Source: Macquaria australasica (taxonomy: Eukaryota; Chordata; Actinopteri; Centrarchiformes; Percichthyidae). Taken from it: a stretch of DNA of 64,000 bases. Location: positions 248,001 to 312,000 of the forward strand of contig SEMN01000349.1 in the NCBI GenBank assembly GCA_005408345.1, given 5' to 3'. A model generated the notes under the pieces. It had not been told where the DNA came from. It ran no database searches and saw nothing but the letters and a program-made list of their open reading frames with translations. A program made the position numbers and the translations under genes. Below are positions 25,301 through 40,600 of the stretch, piece by piece. Position 1 is the first letter of the stretch. Each line of letters starts with the position of its first letter.

Positions 25301-28300
25301 TTAATCATATGAAATTCAGACAATTCATTTATTTAACATTGGGAAATTAGTAAATTCAGGTCAATATATATGATATTGGGAATTCAATACATTCTGTTTA
25401 CAATGGAAAAAGATGTGATAGGGGTGATATGATATCTTAAATACCTGAATTATCTCCTGAATTTCTCTGCTATCTTGCAATAGTTACAAAGAGACAACAT
25501 AATATGGTACACAGGTCCACCATAAAAAGGGGAATAGAATATCATGGCTGTCACTGTTGCATGGCTGTGAGCAGGAACAGAGAAGTGATTTGGTGATCCT
25601 TAAAAAACACTGCTCTGCCAGGCCACTCCCCTTAAAAAACTAAAACAACTTCTATTCTTTCAACTTCATTTATATTTGTCATTTCTGTAAGTGCATTTTC
25701 ACAACAAAATAGATATCCATTTCTCATATTGTGAATATTTTTTTCTCTTTAAAACAGTTAGGTAGTATCTAAATGTCTTTAACATGGGACGGTATTTCTC
25801 ATGTCATATTTTGATTTTGGTTTAATCTTGCAGATGGGTTGAAGGAACGGCATTTATGATTCTAGACAGGCTGGGTACATATGTATGATTTGCTCCCTAA
25901 AATCTGAGTGTCCCCCTTAAACCTGAAATCCATCTTACATCTCACCATGTTCAGCTTCAGACTCCAACTATGCAAGATCTTAATCCCTGTTATCACAGAC
26001 TGCTCATGACTGTAAGATGAGCAGTTCAACTAAATAATTACATAACATTCAGACATGTTTCATTTGATCAGTTTTTACAGACCTGAAGGGGTAAAACTAG
26101 CATGTATTCCACAGGAAAAAGCAAAGATTTAAGAAAAGTCAGAAACATTTTATTTTGGTTAGCAGATGTACAGTCCCAACCAGAATTGCAGCTCCCAGTC
26201 GGAAGCTCTCTTGCTGCCAGCCAGCTGGTATCATCCGTCCACTGGGAGTGGCCCTTCCCTCACATTTCACTATAACGACTTTGAAGTTAAAAGAAAATTC
26301 TCCACTACTTCTGACAGTATCGGTGCTGTGTTTGTAAGTAAGTAGCAGACTATGGCTATATCAACACTAAAACGCATAACTTTTGCTATGTTTACACCTA
26401 GCATCCACATGTTTTCGAACCCCTAAAACAGAGACTTTTGAAAATGCTGCTGACCTCATTTTAGTTTGAAAACTCCGGATTGTGTTTTAGTGAGAACAGG
26501 TGGAAACGGAGAGTTTTGAAAACGATGACGCAGACATCCACGTTCATTTCCTGATTACGTCTTATCAGTCACAACGTGTACTTTCCTGATTCGTCATGCC
26601 CCTATCAAGTGACCCTTTTCCAGAAGAAAACAAACACCATCAGCCTTGACTACCAGCAGATTACAGGCATTAACAGTTCCACCTGGTCTTACTTTTCTCC
26701 ATTGCTGTTCTTCGTTCGTAGTATTTTCTGCAACTAAGCAACCAACCGCAAAGTAGACAATCTGCTTCCTGTATACACTGGCACACGCATGCCCAGTGTA
26801 CATGAATGGTCATGTGATATGTGTTTTCAGGCATGTTGTATGGACAGATTATTTCTGAAATGTGATAAAACACTCATGTGGAGATTACTGAAGGTGAACG
26901 AGACCAAGGATCCAACTGGTTGCGAGAATGTGTCAATTGTGGGCCGTTATCTAGACAACAATAATGAAACTCATGAGAGACTGCTGGTAATGGAGAGTAC
27001 AAAGCACTGTGACGCATTAAGTATGACAAACCTGGTCCAGGACTAACCACAGAAAAGATCCTCAGCCATTACGATGGTGCGAGCATGAAGACGGGGAAAA
27101 AAGGGGGTGTACAGCAAATATTACAGGAAAAAGTTGAATGAGAAGTCCTGTATGTGCATTGTTTCAACCACCAACTACATCTAGTGGTTATCCACGCCAT
27201 GTCATCGTGTGTGACATGCTTTACCAGTTTCTGAAAAAGCCAGCTGTGGCCACAGTGTACATGGGACAACATATGAAACTGGACCAAAGGTGGACCGGCC
27301 TTCTTTCCTAACTTGTCAATCATTTTGTGACCGCTCCAATTTATTGTGACCACATGGCAACATCCACTTACATCTCCTCTCAAATCAAGCACACTACATT
27401 CACCCCAAAATGCACATTTCATATGGACCTCCGCCTACCTGGAAGGCTCTCAGCAGGGCCATGTGGTCGCTGAAGGTGTTGGAAGTGAACCGTTTGCGGC
27501 AGTGTAGAGCGGCTCTTTTCTGAGAGCCCTGGGCGGGAAGGATGAAGGGGTCACGATAGGCCAGCGTACAGGCAATGGTTAAAATGGGGTCCAGACACTT
27601 GAGCACCACAGCGCACAGCACCATCTTGCCCAGGTGGGGCTCCACAGGTAGATCAGCCAGGTGGTAGCCCAGATCAGTCAGGTCTTCATACTGGTCCATA
27701 GCATCTATTGTCTGAAGAGAAAGGTGGAGGGAGTCAATACAAACTCAATGACTTTTTGCTGAATACTGTACGTGAATGTGTAGGCTTCTCTGTGTGTGTA
27801 TAGTGGCTTGTGTCAGAGATCAGAATTAAGTGAGGTGTATATAGTAGTATTTGTTAGAACTTGTTACCTTTAGCATCTGAACAGCGTTCCTGATGGCATG
27901 TGCAGGAGGAGGCTGTGGAGCTTTGGACAAGAACTCAGCTACTGGACAGGAGGAGGGAGCCAGCAGCTTGGTCTGCAGACACAGTTCCTTACACATACAC
28001 AACATGACATCACATCACTATTACAGGCCATTACTAAGTCTACTGCTTTTTTAAGTAGTGCTGTGTTGGTGCTCTTCAAGATTTACTCAATGCTATTACA
28101 ATCCTCAAAAAATACAAACTACTCTGATGGTGATAGCAGCAATTGTTCTTTCTCTTCCTTTTTTGTGCCGACTTTCAGGCCAGGCAGACAGGTGGGGCCA
28201 GGACATCATGCCTGGGGAGGCTCAAATTTACTTACATGCACTGGCATATATATACTCTTACGGCCACACAGTAAATATGGCCCTGTAATGTGTTATGTTA

Positions 28301-29044
28301 CGCAATAAGATGCCTGTCAGTCACCAGAATAGTATCTTTAATTACCTTTTTTTTTTTATTTTACCTCAAACTGGACCAACTGAAACAGCTACAGGTGTAA
28401 AAGACACCTTGGTGTTTGCAACAGCCCAGCCTCTGGATTAACAAAATCAAAACATGCTTTTTGAAATCTCCAAAAAAATGTTAAAACCTGGGTAAAACCT
28501 TACTGCTTTTCTACAATTTTGTTGTTGTTACTGTTGTTCTCGTCATGTGTAGTAGTTCATGTTTATGCCTTTCAAGGGAATGCACCACCATAAATCTATC
28601 GCCTGTAGGGTTTGAAATGCCAAATCATCAAAACATCCACAGAAACTTCTTAAACCACTCCAGCTGCATTATCCACTTCTCCGCTGTTGATCGCTCAGTA
28701 TGTTTCAGACAATCACTAAAGTCGCTAAATAAGCAACACTAAGCAGTGCAATTAGCTATGTTGTGGAAAATCTAGGAGTATTTGGAATAAATCTTCAACT
28801 CTTGCTGTGAGCACAAATCACAAACAAATCACAATTAAAAGCAAGTAATTCTACATGTACCAGGTTAGGTGAATAAAGATTGAAATGTGTGTAAATTATA
28901 TATTTACTTATTACATATTTGTAACTCTACCTTTAGCTCAGGAGAATAATATATTAGTTATTTATCACTATTCTGTGTGAACCTGTAAAGTCAGTGTTTA
29001 AGAAAAATAAAAAAAGGACTTGATGTAGGATGAAAGTTGAAGAG

Positions 29045-29090
<46 letters not shown>

Positions 29091-31587
29091 GCTACCTGCA
29101 GTGGCATCCGCAGCAGCTGTGGAACCTGAAACTCCAGCATGTTGTTAAACCTGAGTCGACTGAAGAGGTGGAAGCAAATCCCTGGTCTGCAGCGCCCAGC
29201 TCTGTGGACACGTCACACATTCAGTAAATTCTTTAGATGATTCAAACTTTTGATTTATATCAGTGGGTAGAACTGATATTAACAGCAACAGAGGCTTTCA
29301 CATTTAGTCATAAGCACAGAATATCTAGCCCGGGAACCAGACAAATCTGCGAGCTCGTGTTTTATTTGCTCTGGCAGATGCGTCTGGTCATATGATGACT
29401 GTACGGAGGAGCACCAATGAGGCATTTTCGTCCAAGATGGCTGCCGCTGATGTGGAACATTTTGAAGCCACTATCGCGTCAGTATTAAAAGAACTGGACA
29501 GTATACTTTTTCTAAAAGAAGAACAAACAACTGCACTTAAAGCTTTTGTTGATGAGAAAGATGTGTTTGCTGTACTTCCAACAGGATTCGCTCAGCGCTA
29601 CGTCACACGTTTCATTTCTCTGATTGGTTGTAGGTCTATCCAATTGAGTCCAGAGGCATTTTGGCCTGCACCCGTTGATAACGCCCCTTGGAAATCGAAA
29701 ATGAACTGAGAGGTTCCAGACCAATTCACAATGTCAGGCTATAGAATATCAGGTGAGATGTAAGATTTAACATCTGTTGAGATCAAAAATTCAAAATATT
29801 ATTGATGTTACCTTCCCTTCCTTTGAAGAGCGCTGGCTTTCGAGATCCAAACCGTCTTTAACATGGATACATGACTGAGGGTATCAAAGGACTTCTACAA
29901 AAGGAAAAGACAGTTTTCATCAGTTAATTACGAGCCACGTGTGGGAAATTCTATCTATTCTTAGACTTCATGTTACTCTTGTAAATCTAACTCTTCAGGA
30001 GTAACTGTACCTCTTTGACCTTTCCAGAGTCAATGACGAAGACCACATCGTTGATGGTGATGCTTGTCTCAGCAATGTTAGTAGAAAGAATCTGAAAAGA
30101 AAAAATGACCAGTTGTAATCTAGTTTGATAGTGAGTGAATTTCCTTCAAATTTCTTGGGAAAACCATAATATTGACCTATGGTACAAAGTAGCACATCTC
30201 AGCATCTATATGTTGGCATAAGGGATAGTATTAATGTGGTCTGTGTACTATACTGTATTGTCACAAAAAGTGATGACAGGATGTAATAAAAAAAAAAGAT
30301 GAAAACTGTACACAAATCTATGGGTTTTATCACACTCTGTGCGGTAAGACTCGCGGTGGCGGCGTGTGTGCTTACATCAACTTGGAATGGTGTAAGGACT
30401 CTGTGCTTGTGTCTAACTACTGCTCATCGGTAGTGGAGTTCGTGACTGTTAGATGCAGACCTTTATATTTACCCCGGGAATTCACTACTGCTTTTATTAT
30501 CGGAGTGTACATTCCACCCAGTGCTAATGCTAAGGAGGCTCTGTGTGAGCTCTACGGAGCTATTAGCGAGCTGCAGAATGCTCACCCCGAAGGACTGTTT
30601 ATCATCGCCGGAGATTTCAATCATGCAAATCTCAAAACAGTGCTCCCTAAATTCCATCAGTATGTGGACTTTGCTACGAGGGGGGCGAACACGCTGGATC
30701 TTGTTTACACTAACATTCCCGGCGCGTATCGTGCGGAGCCCCGCCCCCACCTTGGCTACTCAGACCACATCTCTGTGATGTTGATTCCAGCATACAGACC
30801 ACTCGTCAGACGCTCTAAACCGGTTCTGAAACAGGTTAAAACCTGGCCAGCAGGAGCCATCTCTGCTCTTCAGGACTGTTTTGAGTGCACTGATTGGGAC
30901 ATGTTCAGGGAGGCTGCAGCCAACGGCGACTCTATTGACTTGGAGGAGTACACGGCATCAGTGACCAGCTACATCGGGAAGTGCATCGATGACGTGACCG
31001 TCTCCAAGTCCATCATCACACGCTCTAACCAGAAGCCGTAGATGACTGCAAAAGTGCGTGCTCTTCTGAAGTCGAGAGACTCAGTCTTCAGAGCAGGGGA
31101 TAGGGCGGCCTTAAAAACAGCAAGGGCCAAACTGTCCCGAGCCATCAGAGAGGCGAAGCGCGCACACGCCCAGAGAATCCACGGCCACTTCCAGAACAGC
31201 GGAGACTCCCGGCGCATGTGGCAGGGCATCCAGGCGACTACAGGACACCACCACCTGCTTGTGACAATGATGCCTCCCTCCCAGACACGCTGAACGACTT
31301 CTACACTCGGTTTGAAGCACAGAACAACACGACAGCGAGGAAGACCATCCCTCCTCCTAACGACCAGGTGCTCTGTCTCATCACAGCTGACGTGAAGAGA
31401 ACTCTACGCAGAGTCCAGGACCAGATAACATTCCTGGCAGAGTGCTCAGGGAGTGTGCAGTGCAGCTAGCAGATGTCTTCACTGACATCTTCAACATCTT
31501 GCTGAGCAGCTCCATCAACCCGACGTGCCTCAAGACAATGTGCCTCAAGACTGTGTAAGTTTCTTTCCTCAAGCCAACAGGCTCCTC

Positions 31588-31672
<85 letters not shown>

Positions 31673-34600
31673 TTTTATTTGATATGCTTTTAATTATTTA
31701 TTTCTTCATCTTTCTTCATTTATTTTTAAGTTTCTCTATTCATCTTTACTCATTTCTGTGCTGGTGCTGCTGTAACATCCGAATTTGAAGTTCAATAAAG
31801 CATAATCTTATCTTAAGACGCTGCTGGTGTGTGTTGTCCTTGAATGACAAAAAATATCTTTGAGTGTCTTGAGGAAGAGAACTCATACAACATACATACA
31901 ACAGTGACATCAGAGACTCACTATCTTCCTGACACCAGGTGGAGAGGTCTTCATGGCTTTCTTCTGATCCAGAGTCTGCATGTCTGAATGTAGAGTAAAC
32001 ACCTGGTACCTGAGAGACGACACACGTGTCAGAGACACACTACATTATATGCTGCTATGCTATACTATGCTCAACACAATCAATTAACGTGATGGCGCAA
32101 ACAACAAAAATGAAGCCCATGTTAAAAATCTATGTGTGTATTGTTTAAGGCAAGATTAATCCAATCTACGTCTATAGATACAATATATTTTTTATCATCT
32201 ATTTTAAGAATGCTGTATTTATCTGTATATACCATCAAGAAACATCTCTAACTTAACATAACTTTTAATGAACATAACCTATGCTTGAGTGCTCATCATA
32301 CTAAGAACATACAGTATTCTTTCAAATGTACAATATGCATTTCACCTCTCAGAGTGGGTGGAGAATCTCTTATCATCGTACAAGATGCGGTCCCTGAGTG
32401 CCACTATGTCATCGTATCCAGGTAGAAAAATCAGGACAGCACCTGAAGACCAACAGATAAAAGCTCACATTGTAAATAATCCTGAAATATCATCCATATA
32501 ACCTGAAATCTGGCTGTGTGTAATAGTGATGGTCACTAGGCAACAGGTCAACTTGGTAGTGTGAATTTTCTGTTGTAGCCATAAAATACACTGCTCAATA
32601 AGCGTGTGGTTAAAATCCAGAAGTGCTCAGGCTCACCGTCACTGCTGGTAGAGCAGATGTTGTGCAGCAGATCCATGATGAGGTCCAGGTCCACCCACTC
32701 ATCATCAAAGCTGTGGTGGTACAGTTTGAGCAGCTCCTGCTCTTCAGTGCTCAGCTCTACACTGCCACACCGCACCCGAGTGGACTCATCCAGGCTGCTC
32801 ACCTCTTCCAAAGGACTGCATAGTAACAGGGATGTTGGTGTAAGCTGATCAGGAGTCCAATAAACCTTCTACAACAATATTTAAATCTGGACAAGCCTTG
32901 ACTTTATCTATAGTTCTTACTATACTTAGACGTAGTTGTTCGGGGTGTGGAGGGGGATGAACATTCATTTTAAAATGTTGTACCCCAATTTAAATCTTCT
33001 TAATGTAACAATAATTTGCATATAGCCACCAATGTGCATGACAGAAAAAGGAAAATCCAAATCCAATTCCAAATTTATAGTAAACATAAGAGAATGATGC
33101 ATCTCTTCACTGAACCTTCCAGATACACACTCTTTCTGACACAAGAGCTACTACATAAATGGTTAACAACACTGCCTCTCTTTAGCAAAAAGAACATAAC
33201 TCCTAATAATTTCCATACACTCCCTCAGAGTCGGTGTTTGATTTGATATTTCTATTTTCATTTGAGTAATTCTCCACCAGAAAAGGCACATTTCAGTTTT
33301 GTCATAAAGACTTACAGCACTTTGAATACTGGTGTGAATTGGCCTGTTTTAAGGTCCACTGCCTGACTGAGGCCAGGCTGACTGGCAGTGTAATCACCAT
33401 CAGGAGAAAAAAAGTGGGGTCGGTGCATCTCTATTAAAAAGCTGTTTTCTGTGTTTTAGATGTGTACGAAATACGAAGTATCACAAATCACTCGCATTTC
33501 TATACTTGATTGTCTATTGTGTATGGCCAGAGCTGCCATTCAGGTCATTCAGTCAAATATGTTAGAGCAGAAACTCATAGGATGAGTAAAATATGGGTTT
33601 TATAGATATGTATTTCAGTTCACACTACATAGTCATGTTTTGTGCATTGAGGTCAACATTATACTCACATGGAGGATTTGAGGAGATCCATAGCATCTGT
33701 CTGCTGGAAGGCTTTGGCAAAGTCTAAGGCTGTCCTGAAATGAGATTAAAACACAGTTTTTCAATGCATTCAAAGCATTCACATGTGCCCTTGAGCTTGA
33801 AGGAATATTTGAAAAAACAAAACGATGTAGTGGGTATAACTTTAGAAGCGGGAAAGGTAGTGGCTTCAGTGTAAAGTTTGCAGTTTGTATAGCTACATTA
33901 TTGGTCATATTGTGAAGACACCTACCCATAAAAGCCTGTAAAAATACAGGCCACCTCCATTTCTATGGACAATTAACAAAGTTAACAAAGCAGCCTAACA
34001 TCAGCTTGGTACTATAACATGTTGATGTCCTACCATCCATTGGATGCCTTCATGTTGATGTCGGCCCCCATGCTGAGCAGCTGCTCTATCTGTGTGAGGA
34101 ACCCCTGACCTGCTGCCACCATCAGAGGCGTGGCCCCTGTCTCACTGTGCTTATAGTCCACTAGGTAAAAGAATACAAGTATGGAAATTCACTTGAAAAA
34201 CTGTTGATGGATTAAAAAAAACAAAAAAAACAGAAGGGAATGTCTAATCCAGTGAATTGCATACCTATACCTATATAGACAAATGAAGGTACACCATCAC
34301 GTTGATGAAAGAAATCATAGATATTCTATATCACATGTATATACATCATCCACTGGAATATTTATCACCATATTACCATGAGCAAAATGATTACCATTCT
34401 AACAGTGTTTAAATGTTAAACTATCTCCCAAGAAAACATGCAATGGTCCCAGAAAGATGAATAAGAGCAGAGATTAGCTCTGAGAGTCATACCGTTAACA
34501 CCTTCATAGAGGATGAGGTTGAAGAGCTGAATGAAAGCATCCTGGTCTGCATTGAGGAAAATGTTGGAAATGCAGGAGTCCATCTCCTTCAGCAGCCAGG

Positions 34601-37600
34601 GCTCCAGCTGTTCCGCGCCATTCTCATTCTGTGACACAAAATCACACACTGACTCAACCTGGTGCCAAGCATCAACAGTCAAGTTTCACACAACACATAC
34701 AGAAGTAAAACTACATTTTGAAAAGTTCCCCATGTGATGATTACTGACAAATGTGTTGAAGATTTCACCTAATGGTCATTTGTAATAGCCCTTCAAAGTA
34801 ATGCATGTGTATTATATTTGTATATGTCACAGACTCAAGACTCAGTTCAGTCTGTGGGAATTGCCTCAGTGTAAAACGGACCAGATATTGTGAATAAATG
34901 TTTTTGTAGCGACTATCCTGACCAGCAATTAACGACTCGGCTGGGTGCGGGAGAACTCGTCTTTAAGGCGCTTCAATGAGAGAGGTGCAGGCCATATTTA
35001 CTGTCGGGTGAGGTTCCAATTTAATGAAGATTTACATACACCAAAAGTACTTTTACATTGCAAATGAACCATGAATATGAGCTGATTATCTTGCCTTTCT
35101 GTAGTGACTGACGTAGCGTGCAGCGTGTAGCGGTAAAAACCGTGAGCTCTCCCTGTCCCCATGCCTGATTAGAAGCTATGTACATCTGTGTGTACATCTG
35201 TGTCTATATACTATGTCTACCACCCTGATCAACAGTGCCACCTGTGTTAAACTTCATACGGACTACAAATCAACATAACTAAATACACAGACATAATGGC
35301 TCCTACAGTTTTTAATTAATTGAAATTCTCAAATAACGTGTCTGAAATAATAGTGAAAAGTTTGATCACATGCCCAAATGGAAGTCAAGGGCTGTGGTCA
35401 TTCACTACTCCCTTTATACCAGACACTCTCACTCTTACAGACATACATACTAATCATCATCATTTTGTGTCATCACTGTAGTGGGTGTAATGTTGCATGA
35501 CTGTCATTTTTGTATATACATAATACAGAGCATTGCATTGTGGAACTGTGGACAGCGCTTTTTTCATTTCATTGTTGGGATCTTCTGAGGGCACTAGAGC
35601 ATACACAGTAAATATAGTGTCCTATATATGTGCCTTATAGAGTAAATACAGAGTGATTTCGAACACAGCCAGGGTCTCCTGCAGTGTTTCAGTGTGCAGG
35701 CTCTACTTCTGAACAAATACATTATTACACTTTTATGAAATATAATATTATGTTTATTAAGCTTCAGGAAAAACGAGCAGTGGCTACACATCAGACAGCA
35801 AATGTCTCATATTTAATGAGTGAGGCAACTAAACTGCCATCTTGTAATGACATTGAAAACGAGATGAGATGCTGAACGCAGGAACACTGGACTTGATCAG
35901 ACCCACTAGAGCAGCGCTTGGAGAGTGGTGTGTGTGTGTGAGTGTGCTGGTTCACCGGCTTGTTGAAGGTGCTGTCCCCTCTGTCCAGGGAGCTGCTGAC
36001 CTGGAGGAAACCTAGGTCAGACACAGGGGTCCTCTGCTCCTCCTCAACAGAACTCTTCTCCACTGCCTTACACCACTCGGTCAAACGTTTCTGCTTCTTC
36101 TCCTCTGAGAACCAGAGCATGCGATACACACAGAGGAGATGAAGACAAAGCCTGGTGGAAGGATGTGATGACTCAATGGACTAATTCATAAAAGCTTCGT
36201 ACTTCTCTGTGTCTCGTCTTTGTATTTCTTCATGTCCTTATTGTTAAAGCCCGTCAGCCTCAGAATGTCCTCCAGAAAGAGTTCCTTCACTTCAAACTGT
36301 CTTCCTTTGACTAAAAATTAAAAAAACTCAATGTATTAGTCATAGAATTATTAATATGCCATTCCACATTCACAGCTGACCTCACACCTGGGGGAAACAC
36401 TGAATTCAGTTAATAATAACTCATCTTTAAATTTAGAATGAACCGTTTCTTGTGTACCTTTGAACCATTGGCTGTTTTGCTCGGTTTTCACTCCCGTTAT
36501 TTCAGGATAAGTTTGGCATTTGGATAGGTATTTGTATATGAATGGATATAAGAGTGTCAAGTATTGCAGCGAAATAAAAAACATGTTTATGAGACATTCT
36601 GAGCCTTAGTACTGTCAAAAAACATGTTGATAGTATAAAATTAACATTCTATCACTGCTTTTGTTTTTCTTATTTATGACGTGCGGTCAGACCACATCTA
36701 AAGACAAATGTGTTTCTACCTGTTCAGAATGTGCACGTGTGTGTGTGTTCGGCATTGTGGTGACCCTGTGGTTAAGATGCAAACCATATACGGTGATTGC
36801 AATGTCCCTGGTTTGATTCTGGCCATCGACCTTGCATGTCATTTCCCCTCTCCCTCCCCTTGTTTCCTGTCACCTCTCTACTGTCCGTGTGTTAGATAAA
36901 GATGCCAAAAACATACATTTGTTCAACCAGTTAATTGCCTCAAGCAAGCTGTAGCACACAAGAAAATGAGGAGAAATAGTTTGGATAATCAGCACCTCGC
37001 AACATTTAGTTTGAACCCTTTGCCATCTCAATAAAACACATTGCTGTTAAGATTAGAGGTGTTTTCATATCCAACTTTCACAGAGAAGCCAACTAGCTGA
37101 CAAACATGCAAACAGCACAGATGTAGTGTAGAGCAGAAGCAAACTTCTAAAGCACCGACAGCTGGAATGAGCATTTGTTTAATGAACACAGTTAGAAGGA
37201 CTTACGGTGGATAACAGGGCAGGAGCCAAAGTACTGAAGGAACAGGTCTATATCCAGAGCTGCACTGGAGAGGATCAGTTTCAGTGTGGGGATCTTCTGA
37301 AGCACATCCCGCATCTTAGTGAGCAGGAAGTCAGTCAGACCATCACGCTCATGCACCTCGTCCTGTTAAAACACAGCAAGTCACTTAAACATGATGTGTT
37401 TTCTCAGTGAGTTCAAAACAAATGTCAGACTGGGAGCTGATAAAGGTCTGAGCATAAACACCTCCTTCAAGAGGTACATAACACTCCCTAAAAAAAAACT
37501 TGTGTTTGCTGACCTCCAGTGGTTTAACTTTTCACCTTGCTGCAGTGATGTACAGGTGGACTCCAGGAGCTGCTGACATCACTGCTGGGTGTGGTTACAC

Positions 37601-40600
37601 ACCTTTCAATCAGAGAGGGCAGCAAAACACTGCTTTTCTGCCTGCTGCTATGTTACTCTTTAAAGAACAATCCCAGCTTCAAAGAGGTGTATTTCATAAA
37701 GCAGAGTTGACCAGTTTTCTGAGACTGTGTCCTGTATGTTTGTAGGCTTGATGCTCACCACGATGACATGTGTGACAGTTGTCAAGCTGGCATCTCCAGC
37801 CATCAATGTTCTGAGGAACACTCCACTGGTGCAAAAGGTCAGCAGCGTCTTGGGGGAGACCCTGAGGTTTCAAAGTCAACAGTTACAAGAGGCACGCCCA
37901 TATTAAGCAATATAAGTGTTTTCCACAAGCTCTTTACTGAATGTAGGTTTAAATTGTCGTTGTTATTGCTGTGTCTAATCTATACAACATAACTTGCTCA
38001 CCCACTGCAGACAGTCTGTTTGTTTACTACTCTTTTTATTAAATAATACAATTGGTAAAATGTTAAAGTGCACACTGCCACATACTCTGACTGGTGAGTA
38101 AGAACTGGTTGAGTTTGTCTCACAAAGTGATCGCACAATTTGAACTTAAATTTCACAAATCGGAAATTTCTGAGATTCAATTTAATCAAAACACATTCAG
38201 TTTCCAAACCATACGTAAAGATTCAGAAAGTGGAATTCAATGTGTCCAAATTTCCACAGTAAATATAGAATGGAGCTCCCCTACTAAAACACAAAGCTTC
38301 TAGTCACTTTACTAGATAAAGAGAAAAGCTTTTTGTTTAATACTGGTTTCTGATGTGTGTGTAGAAAACATGCTTAGTGAGCACTCACTTTTTGTACTGT
38401 ACACTTGTTAAAAGTCCTTTGTTATTTAACTGGAATAAAATTTCAAGTTGGCTTGATTTGCTGATTGGCAGCTACTGTAGCTCATCCTTGAATTTAACTA
38501 GTTGCTCTAAGTGTAGATTATTAACATAGGAAATGTTATCTATGTTTCTATCAATGATTAAAAAAAAGGATCTGTTCTAATCTACCTGCTCTCTAGTCTG
38601 ATGTGATAACCGACAGTCTGGCCCACACTCTCCCCTCTCTCAGCTGCCACTCTCTCAGCCACAGCGATGGCAGCCAGGCGTCTGGGCTGAGTGCAGAAGA
38701 TCCTGCAGGGCTCTCCATTCCTGCTGCACTCATCCAGCAGGAACTGTGGGATCTGGACAATACACAGTGACACTGGATTACCTTTACAGAGTTCATCCTA
38801 AGGCTCCATCTTTAACTCCCATACTACAGAACACGTATCCAATATCAGTGGATTTACTCCCTCCAAACATGTGAAATTTTGGAAACACAGAAAGAAATGC
38901 TAATTACACCAATTCCTGCACATTTCCAAGATCTTGCGAATATGTTTTAGTGTCACAATATTTCTAAAGACAGTGGTCGAATTAGTGAAAAACTTCCAAA
39001 TGTAACTAATATTTTTACTTCTAAAATCTTTACTTCCCCGGTGCGAATCCATCTGGGACCATTGCTGCATGTCATACCCCCTCTCTCTCCCCATGTTTCC
39101 TGTCTGTATCTTCACTTTCAACTGTCTAATAAGGACAATAATGCAAATGTCTTTTGTATCTGTATCGCTGTGATGTCTTGTTTTTAACCCTGGAACGCTG
39201 AATCTCCCTTCTGCACAACAAACTTAGCGTTCGGTACTAATAAAGAAACCTTGAACCAAATTTCATGGCAATCTATCTAAAAGTTGTTGAGATATGTCAC
39301 TAAAAAATGTAAATGTCAACCTGATGGTGGTGACAGAGGGAAAGTCAGAGGATCACCAAAGAGAGTAGGATTCATCCTCTGGGGAGCATTAATGTCTGTA
39401 CAAAATTTCATCTCAATCTGTCCAGTAGGTTTCGAGATACTTCAGTCAGGACCAAAGTGGTCTACAGACCCACCTGTGTAGTTTTTCCAGAGCCAGTCTC
39501 TCCCACCACCAGCACCACCTTGTTTTCTCTGATGAGCTGGATGATCTCCTGCTGGCGTTCATGCACAGGCAGGGAGCATCGAAAACTGTCCAGTTCTGAT
39601 GGACTCCTCCTCCGAGGCACCATGGGTATGCCGTTGTTTAAGCGCCCGCTTGCTCTGTTCCTGTCACAACTGCTGTCTGAGGGAAGAGCTGAAGAATATT
39701 ACATATGTAATATTACCTATACAACACACCTGTTGACTGGACATGGTATTTATTCCATCTTGACATGCTGAACCATGGTTGCATGGTATGATGATTTGGG
39801 TTGGGTGGTGTCCTGACATTACTGCACTGTGTGTAGCAGCATGCATGGAATATCACAAGGTCCGTTTAGCCCCTGGATGCATAGCTCATATAAAGGCCAG
39901 TTCAGACCAAAGATTTGTGACGAGGCGAAACCGTTTTAGAACGTTCCAGGGAAAAATTGCAGCGGTGTGAACCAGCCCGTCTCAGCCCGACTCACGCCTG
40001 CTGCTGGTGTCGCCTGTCAAATCGTCAGTGGCTGGTTTTATAACGTAAAGCACATCAACTGTTTCAACAGCCAATCAGCTCGTAGGAAAGTCAGTCAGCC
40101 ATCGTTTTCGCCATTTCAGCAAACTAGAAATGCAACTGTAGCAAGTAACTCACGATCACTATCTTCATTCATATTTTAAGATGCTACAAATTATATCCAG
40201 CTACAAAAATGCCTGAAAAGCCGGCAGTTAGAACAGCAGTACAGAGAGTCGTTGCTATGGAAACAATACACAGTCTCGTCTAGTCGCATTGATGTAAACT
40301 GGCAGGTTAAGGGCATTGCAAGTAGTTGCAAGTTTCAACTCGTCTTGTCGCGAATCTTTGGTCTGAACTGGGCTGAACACAGAGGAGAAAACAGAGCTGT
40401 TATTTATTTGGGAATGTTGTGTTTTCCCACTAAGTTACAGTGACACTGGACACAGAGTGGAACAGACAGAAATTGAGTGCTGACTTTGTTCAAGTGTAGT
40501 TGGGTGACTTGGGTATCTGCAAACAAGGGTATAACCCTTGTAAATCTATAAATGTGTCCCTCCTGTAGCCCAGAGAGCAAAGCATCATGAATCTTTTTTA

